Notes under the pieces: model-generated
Seen by the model: the letters and a program-made list of their open reading frames with translations, nothing else
Databases searched by the model: none
Told to the model about the DNA's origin: nothing
NCBI RefSeq assembly: GCF_000814475.1
Contig: NZ_JSVC01000017.1
Span: forward strand, 31,990-95,989
Origin: Flavihumibacter solisilvae
GTDB lineage: Bacteria; Bacteroidota; Bacteroidia; Chitinophagales; Chitinophagaceae
DNA: 64,000 nt
Reading direction: 5' to 3'
Part shown: positions 53,739 to 61,407 of the stretch, piece after piece
How positions within the stretch are numbered: the first letter of the stretch is position 1
Layout: each line of letters starts with the position of its first letter
Position numbers and translations under genes: made by a program

Positions 53739-53903
53739 ATGTTACGCTGGACTATTATTTTCCTGATCATTGCGATCATTGCAGCCATTCTGGGATTCGG
53801 AGGTATTGCAGCAGGTGCGGCCTCAATTGCGAAAGTTCTGTTTTACATTTTCATCATTCTGTTTGTGATATCCCTGATTATGGGAATGGTGAGACGAACC
53901 TGA
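53739..53903 (+). CDS. DUF1328 small membrane protein
   Basis: 54 residues, strongly hydrophobic. [21 protein letters not shown] at the start, [17 protein letters not shown] in the middle and a basic VRRT end give two membrane helices in the DUF1328/YtjA pattern, widespread in stress-type settings, no reaction known. Sits divergent from rpoN. A strong hairpin terminator follows. Its shortness excludes most coordinate-based ORF lists. Confidence 0.85.
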   Translation: MLRWTIIFLIIAIIAAILGFGGIAAGAASIAKVLFYIFIILFVISLIMGMVRRT

Positions 53904-53907
53904 TAGT

Positions 53908-53948
53908 AAAATGCTCACCGCTTGCCGGTGAGCATTTTATTTTTCTTC
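53908..53948. terminator. Strong terminator after DUF1328
   Basis: A 13-bp perfect stem (53908-53920 with 53926-53938) with a 5-nt loop, then TTTTATTTTTCTT. The left arm also begins with an A-run, so it could act on the minus strand. Confidence 0.85.
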
Positions 53949-54188
53949 TTCCTTAGCGCCAGTATTCAGATCCGGCATTCTTCGACCGGTCTCAGCTGGT
54001 TTGTTGAGCGGTTGCTCGACCTCTGGCTTGTTGTCTTCTCTTTTCTGCGTCACTTCCTCTCTAAGTCCGTAATCAATCTCCAGTTGCTCCTCGGTGTTCG
54101 TTATATCGTTATCCTTATTGACGATATTATTTTTGCCATTCCCGTTACCCGGACCCGGATCAAAATACTTCTTCTTATCTAAGTGTTT
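53937..54188 (-). CDS. Small hydrophilic ORF without a standard start codon
   Basis: The frame opens after a stop at 54191-54189 and reads to a TAA at 53939-53937, about 82 codons, but has no ATG/GTG/TTG near its 5' end; the first standard starts are a GTG and an ATG deep inside. The product is Lys/Glu/Asp/Asn-rich (KKKYFDPGPGNGKNN, ITNTEEQLEIDYG, GRRMPDLNTGAKEEEK), far from random composition, and ends against the strong hairpin as a real convergent gene would. It could use a rare start, be frameshifted, or be a broken gene. No family recognised. Confidence 0.4.
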   Translation of the reverse strand, partial: KHLDKKKYFDPGPGNGNGKNNIVNKDNDITNTEEQLEIDYGLREEVTQKREDNKPEVEQPLNKPAETGRRMPDLNTGAKEEEK

Positions 54189-54292
54189 TTATTGGTTCAA
54201 ACATTTTTTGCAAGCGGAATGCCTGTAGAGTGGATTACTCAGTTTCAATGGCACCGAATTTTCCTTAATTCAAGGAAATTACATGGCTAAAT

Positions 54293-55318
54293 ATGGTTAC
54301 GTTCAAATGGGGTATAATAGGGCCCGGAAATATTGCGGAAACTTTTCTGCAAGACCTTAAACGAGCTACATCCGCTAATCACATCGTTACTGCTGTATTT
54401 CACAAGGAAAAAGAGAAAGCAGCCGTATTTGCGGAGAAATGGAAGATACCGTTTTTCTATGACAGTATTCATGAAATGGCAAAGGAGTGCCATATGAACG
54501 CTGTATATATTGCCACGCCCCATCCCTTCCACCATAAAGAAACGCTGATCTGCCTTGAACAGGGCATTCCTGTGCTCTGTGAAAAGCCGATTGCGATCAA
54601 CAAAATGCAGTTAGAGGAAATGATTGCTGCGTCAGAACGGACTAAAACTTTCCTAATGGAAGGTATGTGGATCCGATTTCTTCCAAGCATCAGGCAGGTG
54701 AAGGAAATATGCGAACAGGGATTGATTGGCGAAATTGTAAGCATTCACGCAAACCTAAGTTACGTGGCGCCTAAGGAATCAGGTAACCGGTATTTTAACC
54801 CAGCGCTCGGTGGCGGATCATTACTTGATCTCGGTGTCTATCCCGTTTACCTTGCAGTGCTGTTGATGGGAAGGCCGATTTCCATTTCATCCCGCGCAAG
54901 GGTTAATGCAGACCAGATTGATGAGCATTGTCTCATTAACCTGGAATTTCTAAAAAAGACCTTTGCAGTTTGTGAATCTTCGTTGATCACAAACACTGGA
55001 AATACGGCTGGCATATACGGAACCGAGGGATCAATCAGGATCTGTAAACCGTGGAATGAAATGCCAGAATGTATTGAACTATCAGATACGGATGGGAATA
55101 TTACCCGCATACCATCCGGATGGGATGGGCATGGCTTTCAATATGAAGTAGATGAAGTATTCAGATGTATCGAAAAGAATCAGCTGGAGTCTCCGGCTTT
55201 GACGCATTCTACCAGTCTTTGCGTAATGGATATCCTTGACACTGTAAGGCACCAGAACGGAATTTACTATCCATTTGACAGCCCAGTCCCTGCGGGCCAA
55301 AAACTTACGTCACTTTAA
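54293..55318 (+). CDS. Gfo/Idh/MocA family oxidoreductase
   Basis: 341 residues. N-terminal NAD(P)-binding strand WGIIGPGNIAETF, then AVYIATPHPFHH and the family CEKPIA block near residue 98 with its conserved Lys. A C-terminal alpha/beta domain includes GGGSLLDLGVYPVYLA. These enzymes oxidise or reduce sugars and inositols; the substrate is not known. Stands between the stress-type genes and the AI-2E family gene. Confidence 0.92.
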   Translation: MVTFKWGIIGPGNIAETFLQDLKRATSANHIVTAVFHKEKEKAAVFAEKWKIPFFYDSIHEMAKECHMNAVYIATPHPFHHKETLICLEQGIPVLCEKPIAINKMQLEEMIAASERTKTFLMEGMWIRFLPSIRQVKEICEQGLIGEIVSIHANLSYVAPKESGNRYFNPALGGGSLLDLGVYPVYLAVLLMGRPISISSRARVNADQIDEHCLINLEFLKKTFAVCESSLITNTGNTAGIYGTEGSIRICKPWNEMPECIELSDTDGNITRIPSGWDGHGFQYEVDEVFRCIEKNQLESPALTHSTSLCVMDILDTVRHQNGIYYPFDSPVPAGQKLTSL

Positions 55319-55331
55319 CATACTGATTCAG

Positions 55332-55442
55332 ATGAAAACGAAAACAACTTCGAACCGTAGATTCAAGATTATAACAGACCAAATGCAGTTCGCTGAAGGG
55401 ACATTCTGGCATCCAGGTGGCTACTCTGAAACATTTGGATAG
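55332..55442 (+). CDS. Possible 36-residue small ORF
   Basis: ATG at 55332 reads 36 codons to TAG at 55440-55442, starting 14 nt after the oxidoreductase stop: MKTKTTSNRRF at the start and TFWHPGGYSETFG at the end. It ends next to the opposing AI-2E stop. Could be a small protein or chance; no homologue recognised. Confidence 0.25.
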   Translation: MKTKTTSNRRFKIITDQMQFAEGTFWHPGGYSETFG

Positions 55443-56492
55443 TCATGTCTTTTGAGAATCTGGTTTTAACTCGGTTCCCTCGTCAGGCTGGTGCGAAAAT
55501 TCATTCAGGTAAATATTCACCAGGATACCTATATAACTGATCAGCAACGGTCCAAATATGAGGCCGATAAAGCCGAATAGGGTTAACCCGGAAATGACCC
55601 CTAAAACCGTCACGACAGGGTGCACATCCCCGAACTTCTTCAATAACGTCATCCTTGCCAGGTAATCTACATTCCCAGTTATGATAAAACTATAAAGCAT
55701 CAGGGCTGTTGCATCCCACGATTCTCCTGTAGTATACAGGTAAATGACGATCGGCACCCACACAATCATTGTTCCCACTAAGGGGAAAAACGCACATATC
55801 CCGGTAAGAACTCCCCAGACAAAAGGCTCCGGCACTTTAAAGATGTAATAGCCAACAGCAGCCACCAGTCCCTGGATCAGGGAAATGATTGGAATGCCCA
55901 TCGCATTAGCTTTGATACTCTTTTTTGTTTCCGACGTCAGGAGCTGGATGTTGCAGTCTTTTAAAGGGGTAAGACGCACCATGTATTTTTCGATTTCACT
56001 TCCATTAACCAGAAGGTGGTATAAAAGGAACAGCATGACGACAAGGTTAATCAGCAGGCTCGTAGTACTATTTACGAGTTCAGGTATAAGTGCGGACAAT
56101 TTTTCCAGCAAATTGTTTACAGTCGCAGGTGAAAACAGGTTACGTCCTACCTTCTGCTGCAGGTTGGCAAGAGTTGTTTCAACCATCCTGACATACCTTT
56201 CAGGGTCGGCAAGAAAATCATTAAGTTTAGGCCGCAAAAGTACTATCCCCAGGTAAATCGGAATTCCTAATACTACCAGGTAAAACAAAATGTATAAAGC
56301 AGCCGTCCAGCCTTTTCGCCATTTTCGACTATACACCAACTGAAAGTATTTTGAACGGCTGATGACATAAAGCGTTATTGCCCCAAGCATTCCGGGTATC
56401 AACACCCGGAGTGCAATAACGGTAGTAACAAGCAGCAGGGTTATGATAAGCAGCAGCACAACCTGTTTAAGGCGGTTATTGAAGTCGTTCAT
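55443..56492 (-). CDS. AI-2E family transporter
   Basis: 349 residues with about eight membrane segments. Family features are the hairpin region FLLYHLLVNGSEIEKYM, the GVLTGICAFFPLVGTMIVWVP block and the late LGVISGLTLFGFIGLIFGPLL segment. Named after TqsA, but many relatives move other solutes or Na+/H+, so quorum-sensing export cannot be inferred. Lies 30 nt downstream of the DUF6496 gene on the same strand. Confidence 0.9.
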   Translation of the reverse strand: MNDFNNRLKQVVLLLIITLLLVTTVIALRVLIPGMLGAITLYVISRSKYFQLVYSRKWRKGWTAALYILFYLVVLGIPIYLGIVLLRPKLNDFLADPERYVRMVETTLANLQQKVGRNLFSPATVNNLLEKLSALIPELVNSTTSLLINLVVMLFLLYHLLVNGSEIEKYMVRLTPLKDCNIQLLTSETKKSIKANAMGIPIISLIQGLVAAVGYYIFKVPEPFVWGVLTGICAFFPLVGTMIVWVPIVIYLYTTGESWDATALMLYSFIITGNVDYLARMTLLKKFGDVHPVVTVLGVISGLTLFGFIGLIFGPLLISYIGILVNIYLNEFSHQPDEGTELKPDSQKT

Positions 56493-56522
56493 AACGGAAC
56501 GATTTAAATAACTGTGCCCTTA

Positions 56523-56828
56523 TCAGCGGCTCGAAGACTTGCTTCTTTTCTGCGACGTTGACTTTTTTGTGGTTATACGGGGAGCTGGCTTTTTTGCTGT
56601 CGTTTTTCGACTGGTTTTTCTTGCAGTTTTCTTGGCTGTTTTTTTCGCACTTTTCTTTGGAGCAGGTACTTTTGCCCCTTTTTCCCGGGCTTCCGATAAT
56701 CCTATTGCTACTGCCTGTTTGGGATTGGTAACTTTGCGACCGCTTCTGCCACTTTCAAGTGTACCCTTCTTCATCCGGCGCATAGCACTTTCGACTGTCT
56801 TTTGCGCTCCCTTTGAATACTTTGCCAT
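56523..56828 (-). CDS. DUF6496 protein with histone-H1-like lysine/alanine tail
   Basis: 101 residues. A short N-terminal motif (MAKYSKGAQKTVESAMRRMKKG, GRKVTNPKQAVAIGLSEAREKG) matches DUF6496 in Bacteroidota. From about residue 56 the sequence becomes a string of AAKK/TAKK-like units (KKTAKKTARKTSRKTT) resembling eukaryotic H1 or bacterial HC1/AlgP tails. Nucleic-acid binding through the tail is likely but unproven. Possibly co-transcribed with the AI-2E gene downstream. Confidence 0.85.
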   Translation of the reverse strand: MAKYSKGAQKTVESAMRRMKKGTLESGRSGRKVTNPKQAVAIGLSEAREKGAKVPAPKKSAKKTAKKTARKTSRKTTAKKPAPRITTKKSTSQKRSKSSSR

Positions 56829-56891
56829 ATATCAAGTTTTAATGGGTATGTCAACTGGTGTCGATGTGTATTTTTTTCCACAGAACCGAAC

Positions 56892-58361
56892 CTAATTCGT
56901 TGAAGATGACCGCCTCTTTAGTAGACTCCGGATTTGTTCATGCCAGGAAATGAGGTCCCCGATTATATAGTAGTCTTTCAGGTTGTTCTTAACATTCATC
57001 CGCATTATCCGGACAACTTCATCTTTTTCCACTTCACCGGTTTCCTTAACGGCAACCAGCAATTCTATTGCGAGCAATGCAAGTACCGCACCGATGAGAA
57101 ACAGGAAATTATATTCGTGAAGTAGTACCAATGTTACAGCCTTGCTTACCTTCGGACCACTCCATTGTGCCATCACGCTGAGAGATCGATTGTCAAAATA
57201 GTCAGCAAGATACCCGCCAACCAGTGGCGCAAGTGATGAAAAAACAGCCGTAACAATGTTCTTTGCCGAGAGGTATACAATTGCTTCTGTTCCAGGCGAC
57301 AATTTGAGGCTGATATTTGTAAGGGATAAATTTATTCCCGCTGTTGAAATTCCCGTCATAACATGAATCAGGAATAGTAAAACCAGGTTCATGTAAGGAT
57401 GCGAATAAATGCCTGCAAAACACCAGCCCACGAGACACAATATATATAAGGGTGCACTTATGGCAATGATCGTCTTATTGCTATATCTATCTGCAAACCT
57501 GCCCCATAACCTGATTGTAAGAATACTGCACAACTGGCTGATGATGGTAAAGCCTATTATATAAGAGATGGAAAGCCCCATGGTTTTCATCATGAACACA
57601 GTAAAAAAGGGTGTCGCAATATTCAGGGCAAAAACCCAGGCGGAATTGAACATAAGCAACCGAAGAAAATTTTTATTCGTCAGCGGCTTTTTCATGAGCT
57701 GGAAAATATTCTCCCGGGTAAGATACGACATAGGCTCCCGCACCTTCGAAAGAACCAATGCCCCTATAATTCCGATAATTCCTGCAAGAATAAACATATA
57801 GGCGTAAGTACTCAGTTCAAATTGCGGATAGTGTTTCTTTACATAGTCTATTGTGAAGGCTAGTGCAAGGGCAAGTATTACATTCAATGTCTGCATATAG
57901 CTGCTTCGCTTGGAGAAATAGGTGCCAAGGATGTTTTCCGGGATCAGGTCCTTCATCCACGCATTCCAGCTTGGTCCAGCGATCGATCCAAAAAAGTAGA
58001 AGAAGAAGAGGATAAAGATCACCGTTTCAATTCCCGCTTCGGGGAGAAAGAGGATCATCATACCGGCAAGAATCAGCGGGATCCTTGCAAATATTGAACA
58101 TAGTACGCTAACAGCCCGTCGGTTGTTGAATCGCCGGACGAGCCAGATAGATATCAGTTGAAAGATATTTGTAAATGTAGGAAGGGCAGCAAGCATGCCA
58201 ATCTGGAAGTTCGATGCCCCGAGAAGTACAGCCATCGCCACCAGGAATGTTCCGCCTGTCAGCGTTGTCATAGCCTCCGAAGCAAGCCCATCCCCGATAA
58301 CCAGCTTCATTCCTGACTGCAGATCCTTCTCTGTTAAGTTCCTGGTTGGCTTCAAATTCAT
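56892..58361 (-). CDS. MFS transporter
   Basis: 489 residues with twelve predicted membrane segments. Starts at ATG 58361 (MNLKPTRNLTEKDLQSG). MFS features include LTGGTFLVAMAVLLGASNFQIG and the loop LVRRFNNRRAV between the second and third segments, and a related RLWGRFADRYSNK in the second half. A hydrophilic C-terminal tail of about 50 residues includes VEKDEVVRIM. Substrate unknown. Divergent from the lipoprotein gene at 58470. Confidence 0.88.
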   Translation of the reverse strand: MNLKPTRNLTEKDLQSGMKLVIGDGLASEAMTTLTGGTFLVAMAVLLGASNFQIGMLAALPTFTNIFQLISIWLVRRFNNRRAVSVLCSIFARIPLILAGMMILFLPEAGIETVIFILFFFYFFGSIAGPSWNAWMKDLIPENILGTYFSKRSSYMQTLNVILALALAFTIDYVKKHYPQFELSTYAYMFILAGIIGIIGALVLSKVREPMSYLTRENIFQLMKKPLTNKNFLRLLMFNSAWVFALNIATPFFTVFMMKTMGLSISYIIGFTIISQLCSILTIRLWGRFADRYSNKTIIAISAPLYILCLVGWCFAGIYSHPYMNLVLLFLIHVMTGISTAGINLSLTNISLKLSPGTEAIVYLSAKNIVTAVFSSLAPLVGGYLADYFDNRSLSVMAQWSGPKVSKAVTLVLLHEYNFLFLIGAVLALLAIELLVAVKETGEVEKDEVVRIMRMNVKNNLKDYYIIGDLISWHEQIRSLLKRRSSSTN

Positions 58362-58440
58362 ATCTGTTCTTAGCTGGAAAAATGGTGCCAGAGATTGGCA
58401 ACACTTTGCTTTACCAGTTTTTGAAATTATCTTGGCGCCA

Positions 58441-58466
58441 ATTCTAAACCGTAATTCTAAACCGTA
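58441..58466. repeat. Tandem 13-bp direct repeat before the lipoprotein start
   Basis: attctaaaccgta occurs twice in perfect tandem (58441-58453 and 58454-58466) with the first three bases of a third copy, ending at the ATG of the lipoprotein gene. It overlaps the place expected for the leader or -7 region. Confidence 0.85.
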
Positions 58467-58469
58467 ATT

Positions 58470-59093
58470 ATGAAATCAAAACTCTGCCTGGTCGCATTTG
58501 CTTTAAATTCCCTGCTTCTTATTTCCTGCCAAAAAGAATATAGCACGCAAAGGGATGATTCGGGAAATGGTCCGGCTCCCGTTGATTTTACCGGAACCTG
58601 GGACATTGTAGAAGTCGCCAGCCAGGGATCAAATAGTTCAACCACTGCGGTAGCAGGCGAATCACTGAAATCTGTGGTGGAATACGCCTACTTTTCAAAA
58701 AACACCTCAGGTAAAATGCTGGTGGACGATAAAGTTTTCCTCACCCAGGACCTGAATTATATCATTGACACAACAATGACCCTGAGCGTATTTTCAAATG
58801 GCGCTTTGTTAACTTCCGCCGACATGCCATTTTATATGGAAGTCGTGCAGCCCAGCAATCCGTTGCCCTACCGGAAGATCAGTGCCGATTCAATCGTAAT
58901 TATCGGGCAACTTACCTCAGCACCATCCGGCGCCCCTATCCAATCCGAGGAAATGGGATTCAGGCTCATGATGGCCGGTGATACCCTGGTAATGAAGGGT
59001 AATCTGAAATTCGCCGTCAGGCAGAATGTTAATGGTTTACCCGCAAACATTGAAGCAAACACTACTAACCTGATCAAACTGCTGCGACCCTGA
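58470..59093 (+). CDS. Lipocalin-like lipoprotein of unknown function
   Basis: 207 residues. Lipobox LISC with Cys20. After a Ser/Gly-rich linker the chain opens with FTGTWDIVEV, the entrance typical of lipocalin-like (DUF) beta-barrels, and continues mostly beta-rich (SVVEYAYFSKNTSGKMLVDDKVFL). Cell-envelope anchored; ligand unknown. Divergent from MFS, convergent with the DUF3857 gene (5 bp between stops). Confidence 0.65.
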   Translation: MKSKLCLVAFALNSLLLISCQKEYSTQRDDSGNGPAPVDFTGTWDIVEVASQGSNSSTTAVAGESLKSVVEYAYFSKNTSGKMLVDDKVFLTQDLNYIIDTTMTLSVFSNGALLTSADMPFYMEVVQPSNPLPYRKISADSIVIIGQLTSAPSGAPIQSEEMGFRLMMAGDTLVMKGNLKFAVRQNVNGLPANIEANTTNLIKLLRP

Positions 59094-59098
59094 CCGGA

Positions 59099-61387
59099 CT
59101 ATTGCTTTACAAGGATGATCTTGCTTTCTGAAAAATTAAACGAGGCGTCCAGCAATTCGAGCAGCTTATTCCAGTCATTCACGTTCAGGTGCCTTGACCT
59201 GAACGTTTTTTTGACGGCGAGGTGAATTGCATTGTTCTCCACTGTAGCAGTAGAAACAAAACTGCCGGCCTCATTTGAAATCGTTTTGTTTAGGTTTTCA
59301 AGTCCCCTGGGAGTATACCCGGCAGGCACCTGGCAGATTATCTTCCATTGTAAGCTTCGCGGGTATTGGATATCTATTGGCAAAGTCCGCTGGCGCTCTT
59401 CTTTCTTGATCCTGCTCTGTTCACCCATCAGTACTGGCAATGAAATTATCAGGTCAGAACCTGCCTGGGAAGTCATCTCCGATAATGTAAAGCTCTCTGT
59501 ATACCGGAGGCCACGCTTCTTGGCGTTTCTGCCGTCCTGTACCAGGCGAAATGCGTCATATTTTTCTACAGTGTGACCATATTCAGATTCAGCCAGTGAT
59601 TTCATTACCTTGGGCTTTTCTTCCTTCCATTCTTTTTTCTGGTCATTGAACTCCATAGTTGCCTTTTCCTCATCTGTGGCTGACAGGCCATCCCACATAG
59701 ACACGCCATCATAATTCCGGAAGTCGGTTTCAAGGAATGGGGTTAACGCCAGAACCTCATCGATCATCCCCTGCTTCACGAGGCCGGAGGCTTCTGATTC
59801 CTTAGTTACGATAAAAGTGGCTTTGCTGACATCCAGGCTCACTTTTACCAGGGATTTCAATGTATTGAGAAGGGTGTCTCCCATAGGGATCACATCAGTC
59901 GTTACTTTTTCTTCCTTTTCGTTGCTATTGAAACGCAACGCAGTGTTTCCGGCAAGGTATACCGGGATCTCATCCGGGTTCAGGTGCTCATCTGGATTTG
60001 CAAAATACCGGTTCTTATAACGGATCATCCATGCAATTTCCTGGGTGAAGGCGACTTTATTGATGTCTGTCCTGTTGTTTACTGTACTTGCGATAATCTC
60101 ATGTGGAATACGCTTCATAGTGAGAAGACCACTCATGATTTTTGCAAAGGCATAATCACTCCATGTCTCGTGAATGGTCATAGAACGGATGGTGTAATAA
60201 ACCTTTTGTACGTATTCATCTTCAGAGCCTTCAAAGGCTCCTCTTTTTCTCAATAACTTATATAATGCGCCTGTAGTGTTTTCAATGCTACTGTTCAACC
60301 CTTTTGTGTAATCCCCTGTTGCCTGCAGCTTTTCCGGCGAAAACCAGAAGGTGCGGGCTTTTATAGATAGTTCTTCCGGCGTAATATCTTTTTTCATGGC
60401 CGTTTCATCCGCAAACCAGATGAAGTTCCGGCTGCTATTCCGAGCATATATTATCTGGAATTTTATTGAGGGAAGCTCAAGGAATTCATTAACGAATTTG
60501 GTGTCCACCAGTTTGTCGCGGTTGTTATCTACCCACTTATATACCTTATTCCCGGATGCATCAGTTGCCATAAAATCGGGTGCCCCTTTCAGGCTTTTAT
60601 AACCAATATGGTATTTGTCGTCCTGGGTAACCACTTCTATCACCTGGCGGGCGACCGGCATTTCGCGGTTGCAGAGGTAGTAGACGGGGTCAAATTCCTT
60701 GTAACTTGGATTGTGCCCGTACTGGCGTGTATTGATATGGCGGAAAGCATATTCAATTATATCTCCCTCCGTCAGGTCCGGTACGGCTATTTTGTAATAG
60801 CTGGGACGATATACACTGCTCACCCGGAAATCAGTATATCCCTGGAAAATCCCAGGAACCGATTTTACATCATCCACCTTAATTGCTTCTTCAAGGTTAA
60901 GTGGCTGAATGCTGCCATCTGCCTTGATAACCCGGGCTGCAAACGCATCATCTTCCATTGATAAACGGAAGTAGAGTACTGAATACTGATCTATCGCCGC
61001 CTTGTCTTTTAGTAATATTTTCCTTCGCTCCGTCTCTTCCACCAGAATGCGCGTATCATTGCGGGCATTTGCAGCATACATGGAAGCGCCAAAAGTAGGT
61101 AATGCAAATAACACCCCCCATACATTCCGGCCAATCCGCTTACCAACACTAAGCCCCTTCTTGTCGAAGTCAAAAGTTGTCTTCTGGCATAATATCACAC
61201 CGCTTTCATCAGGCCACCTGGTTGTGCTACTTTCTTTGAAGTCAGCATCATCAATCAGCAACGGACTCGATGACAGGTTGCGATCGATCATATCAGCTTC
61301 TTTCTTACTTATGCGATGTTGTGAGAAGGTTTGACTGCCGGTTAATGAAAGTGCCGCAACTATTAAAAAGAATCGCAGGATACGCAT
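59099..61387 (-). CDS. DUF3857 protein with a degenerate transglutaminase domain
   Basis: 762 residues with an N-terminal Sec signal (ending around TFSQ). A DUF3857 domain spans about 70-330 (DFRVSSVYRPSYYKIAVPDLTEGDIIEY). Where the sister protein shows YGDCKGMANLL, this one reads WSDYAFAKIMSGLL; the catalytic Cys is replaced by Tyr, and the His position in the next block is also lost. A C-terminal DUF2569-free beta domain follows. Likely a structural or binding partner rather than an enzyme. Lies 20 nt downstream of the active paralogue on the same strand. Confidence 0.8.
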   Translation of the reverse strand: MRILRFFLIVAALSLTGSQTFSQHRISKKEADMIDRNLSSSPLLIDDADFKESSTTRWPDESGVILCQKTTFDFDKKGLSVGKRIGRNVWGVLFALPTFGASMYAANARNDTRILVEETERRKILLKDKAAIDQYSVLYFRLSMEDDAFAARVIKADGSIQPLNLEEAIKVDDVKSVPGIFQGYTDFRVSSVYRPSYYKIAVPDLTEGDIIEYAFRHINTRQYGHNPSYKEFDPVYYLCNREMPVARQVIEVVTQDDKYHIGYKSLKGAPDFMATDASGNKVYKWVDNNRDKLVDTKFVNEFLELPSIKFQIIYARNSSRNFIWFADETAMKKDITPEELSIKARTFWFSPEKLQATGDYTKGLNSSIENTTGALYKLLRKRGAFEGSEDEYVQKVYYTIRSMTIHETWSDYAFAKIMSGLLTMKRIPHEIIASTVNNRTDINKVAFTQEIAWMIRYKNRYFANPDEHLNPDEIPVYLAGNTALRFNSNEKEEKVTTDVIPMGDTLLNTLKSLVKVSLDVSKATFIVTKESEASGLVKQGMIDEVLALTPFLETDFRNYDGVSMWDGLSATDEEKATMEFNDQKKEWKEEKPKVMKSLAESEYGHTVEKYDAFRLVQDGRNAKKRGLRYTESFTLSEMTSQAGSDLIISLPVLMGEQSRIKKEERQRTLPIDIQYPRSLQWKIICQVPAGYTPRGLENLNKTISNEAGSFVSTATVENNAIHLAVKKTFRSRHLNVNDWNKLLELLDASFNFSESKIILVKQ

Positions 61388-61407
61388 ATAACTGTGTTGA
61401 AGGAAAG

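Noticed and set aside
53922..54182. 86-codon plus-strand frame after DUF1328
   Set aside because: Its start lies inside the terminator hairpin and its hydrophobic content mirrors the acidic/basic minus-strand frame.
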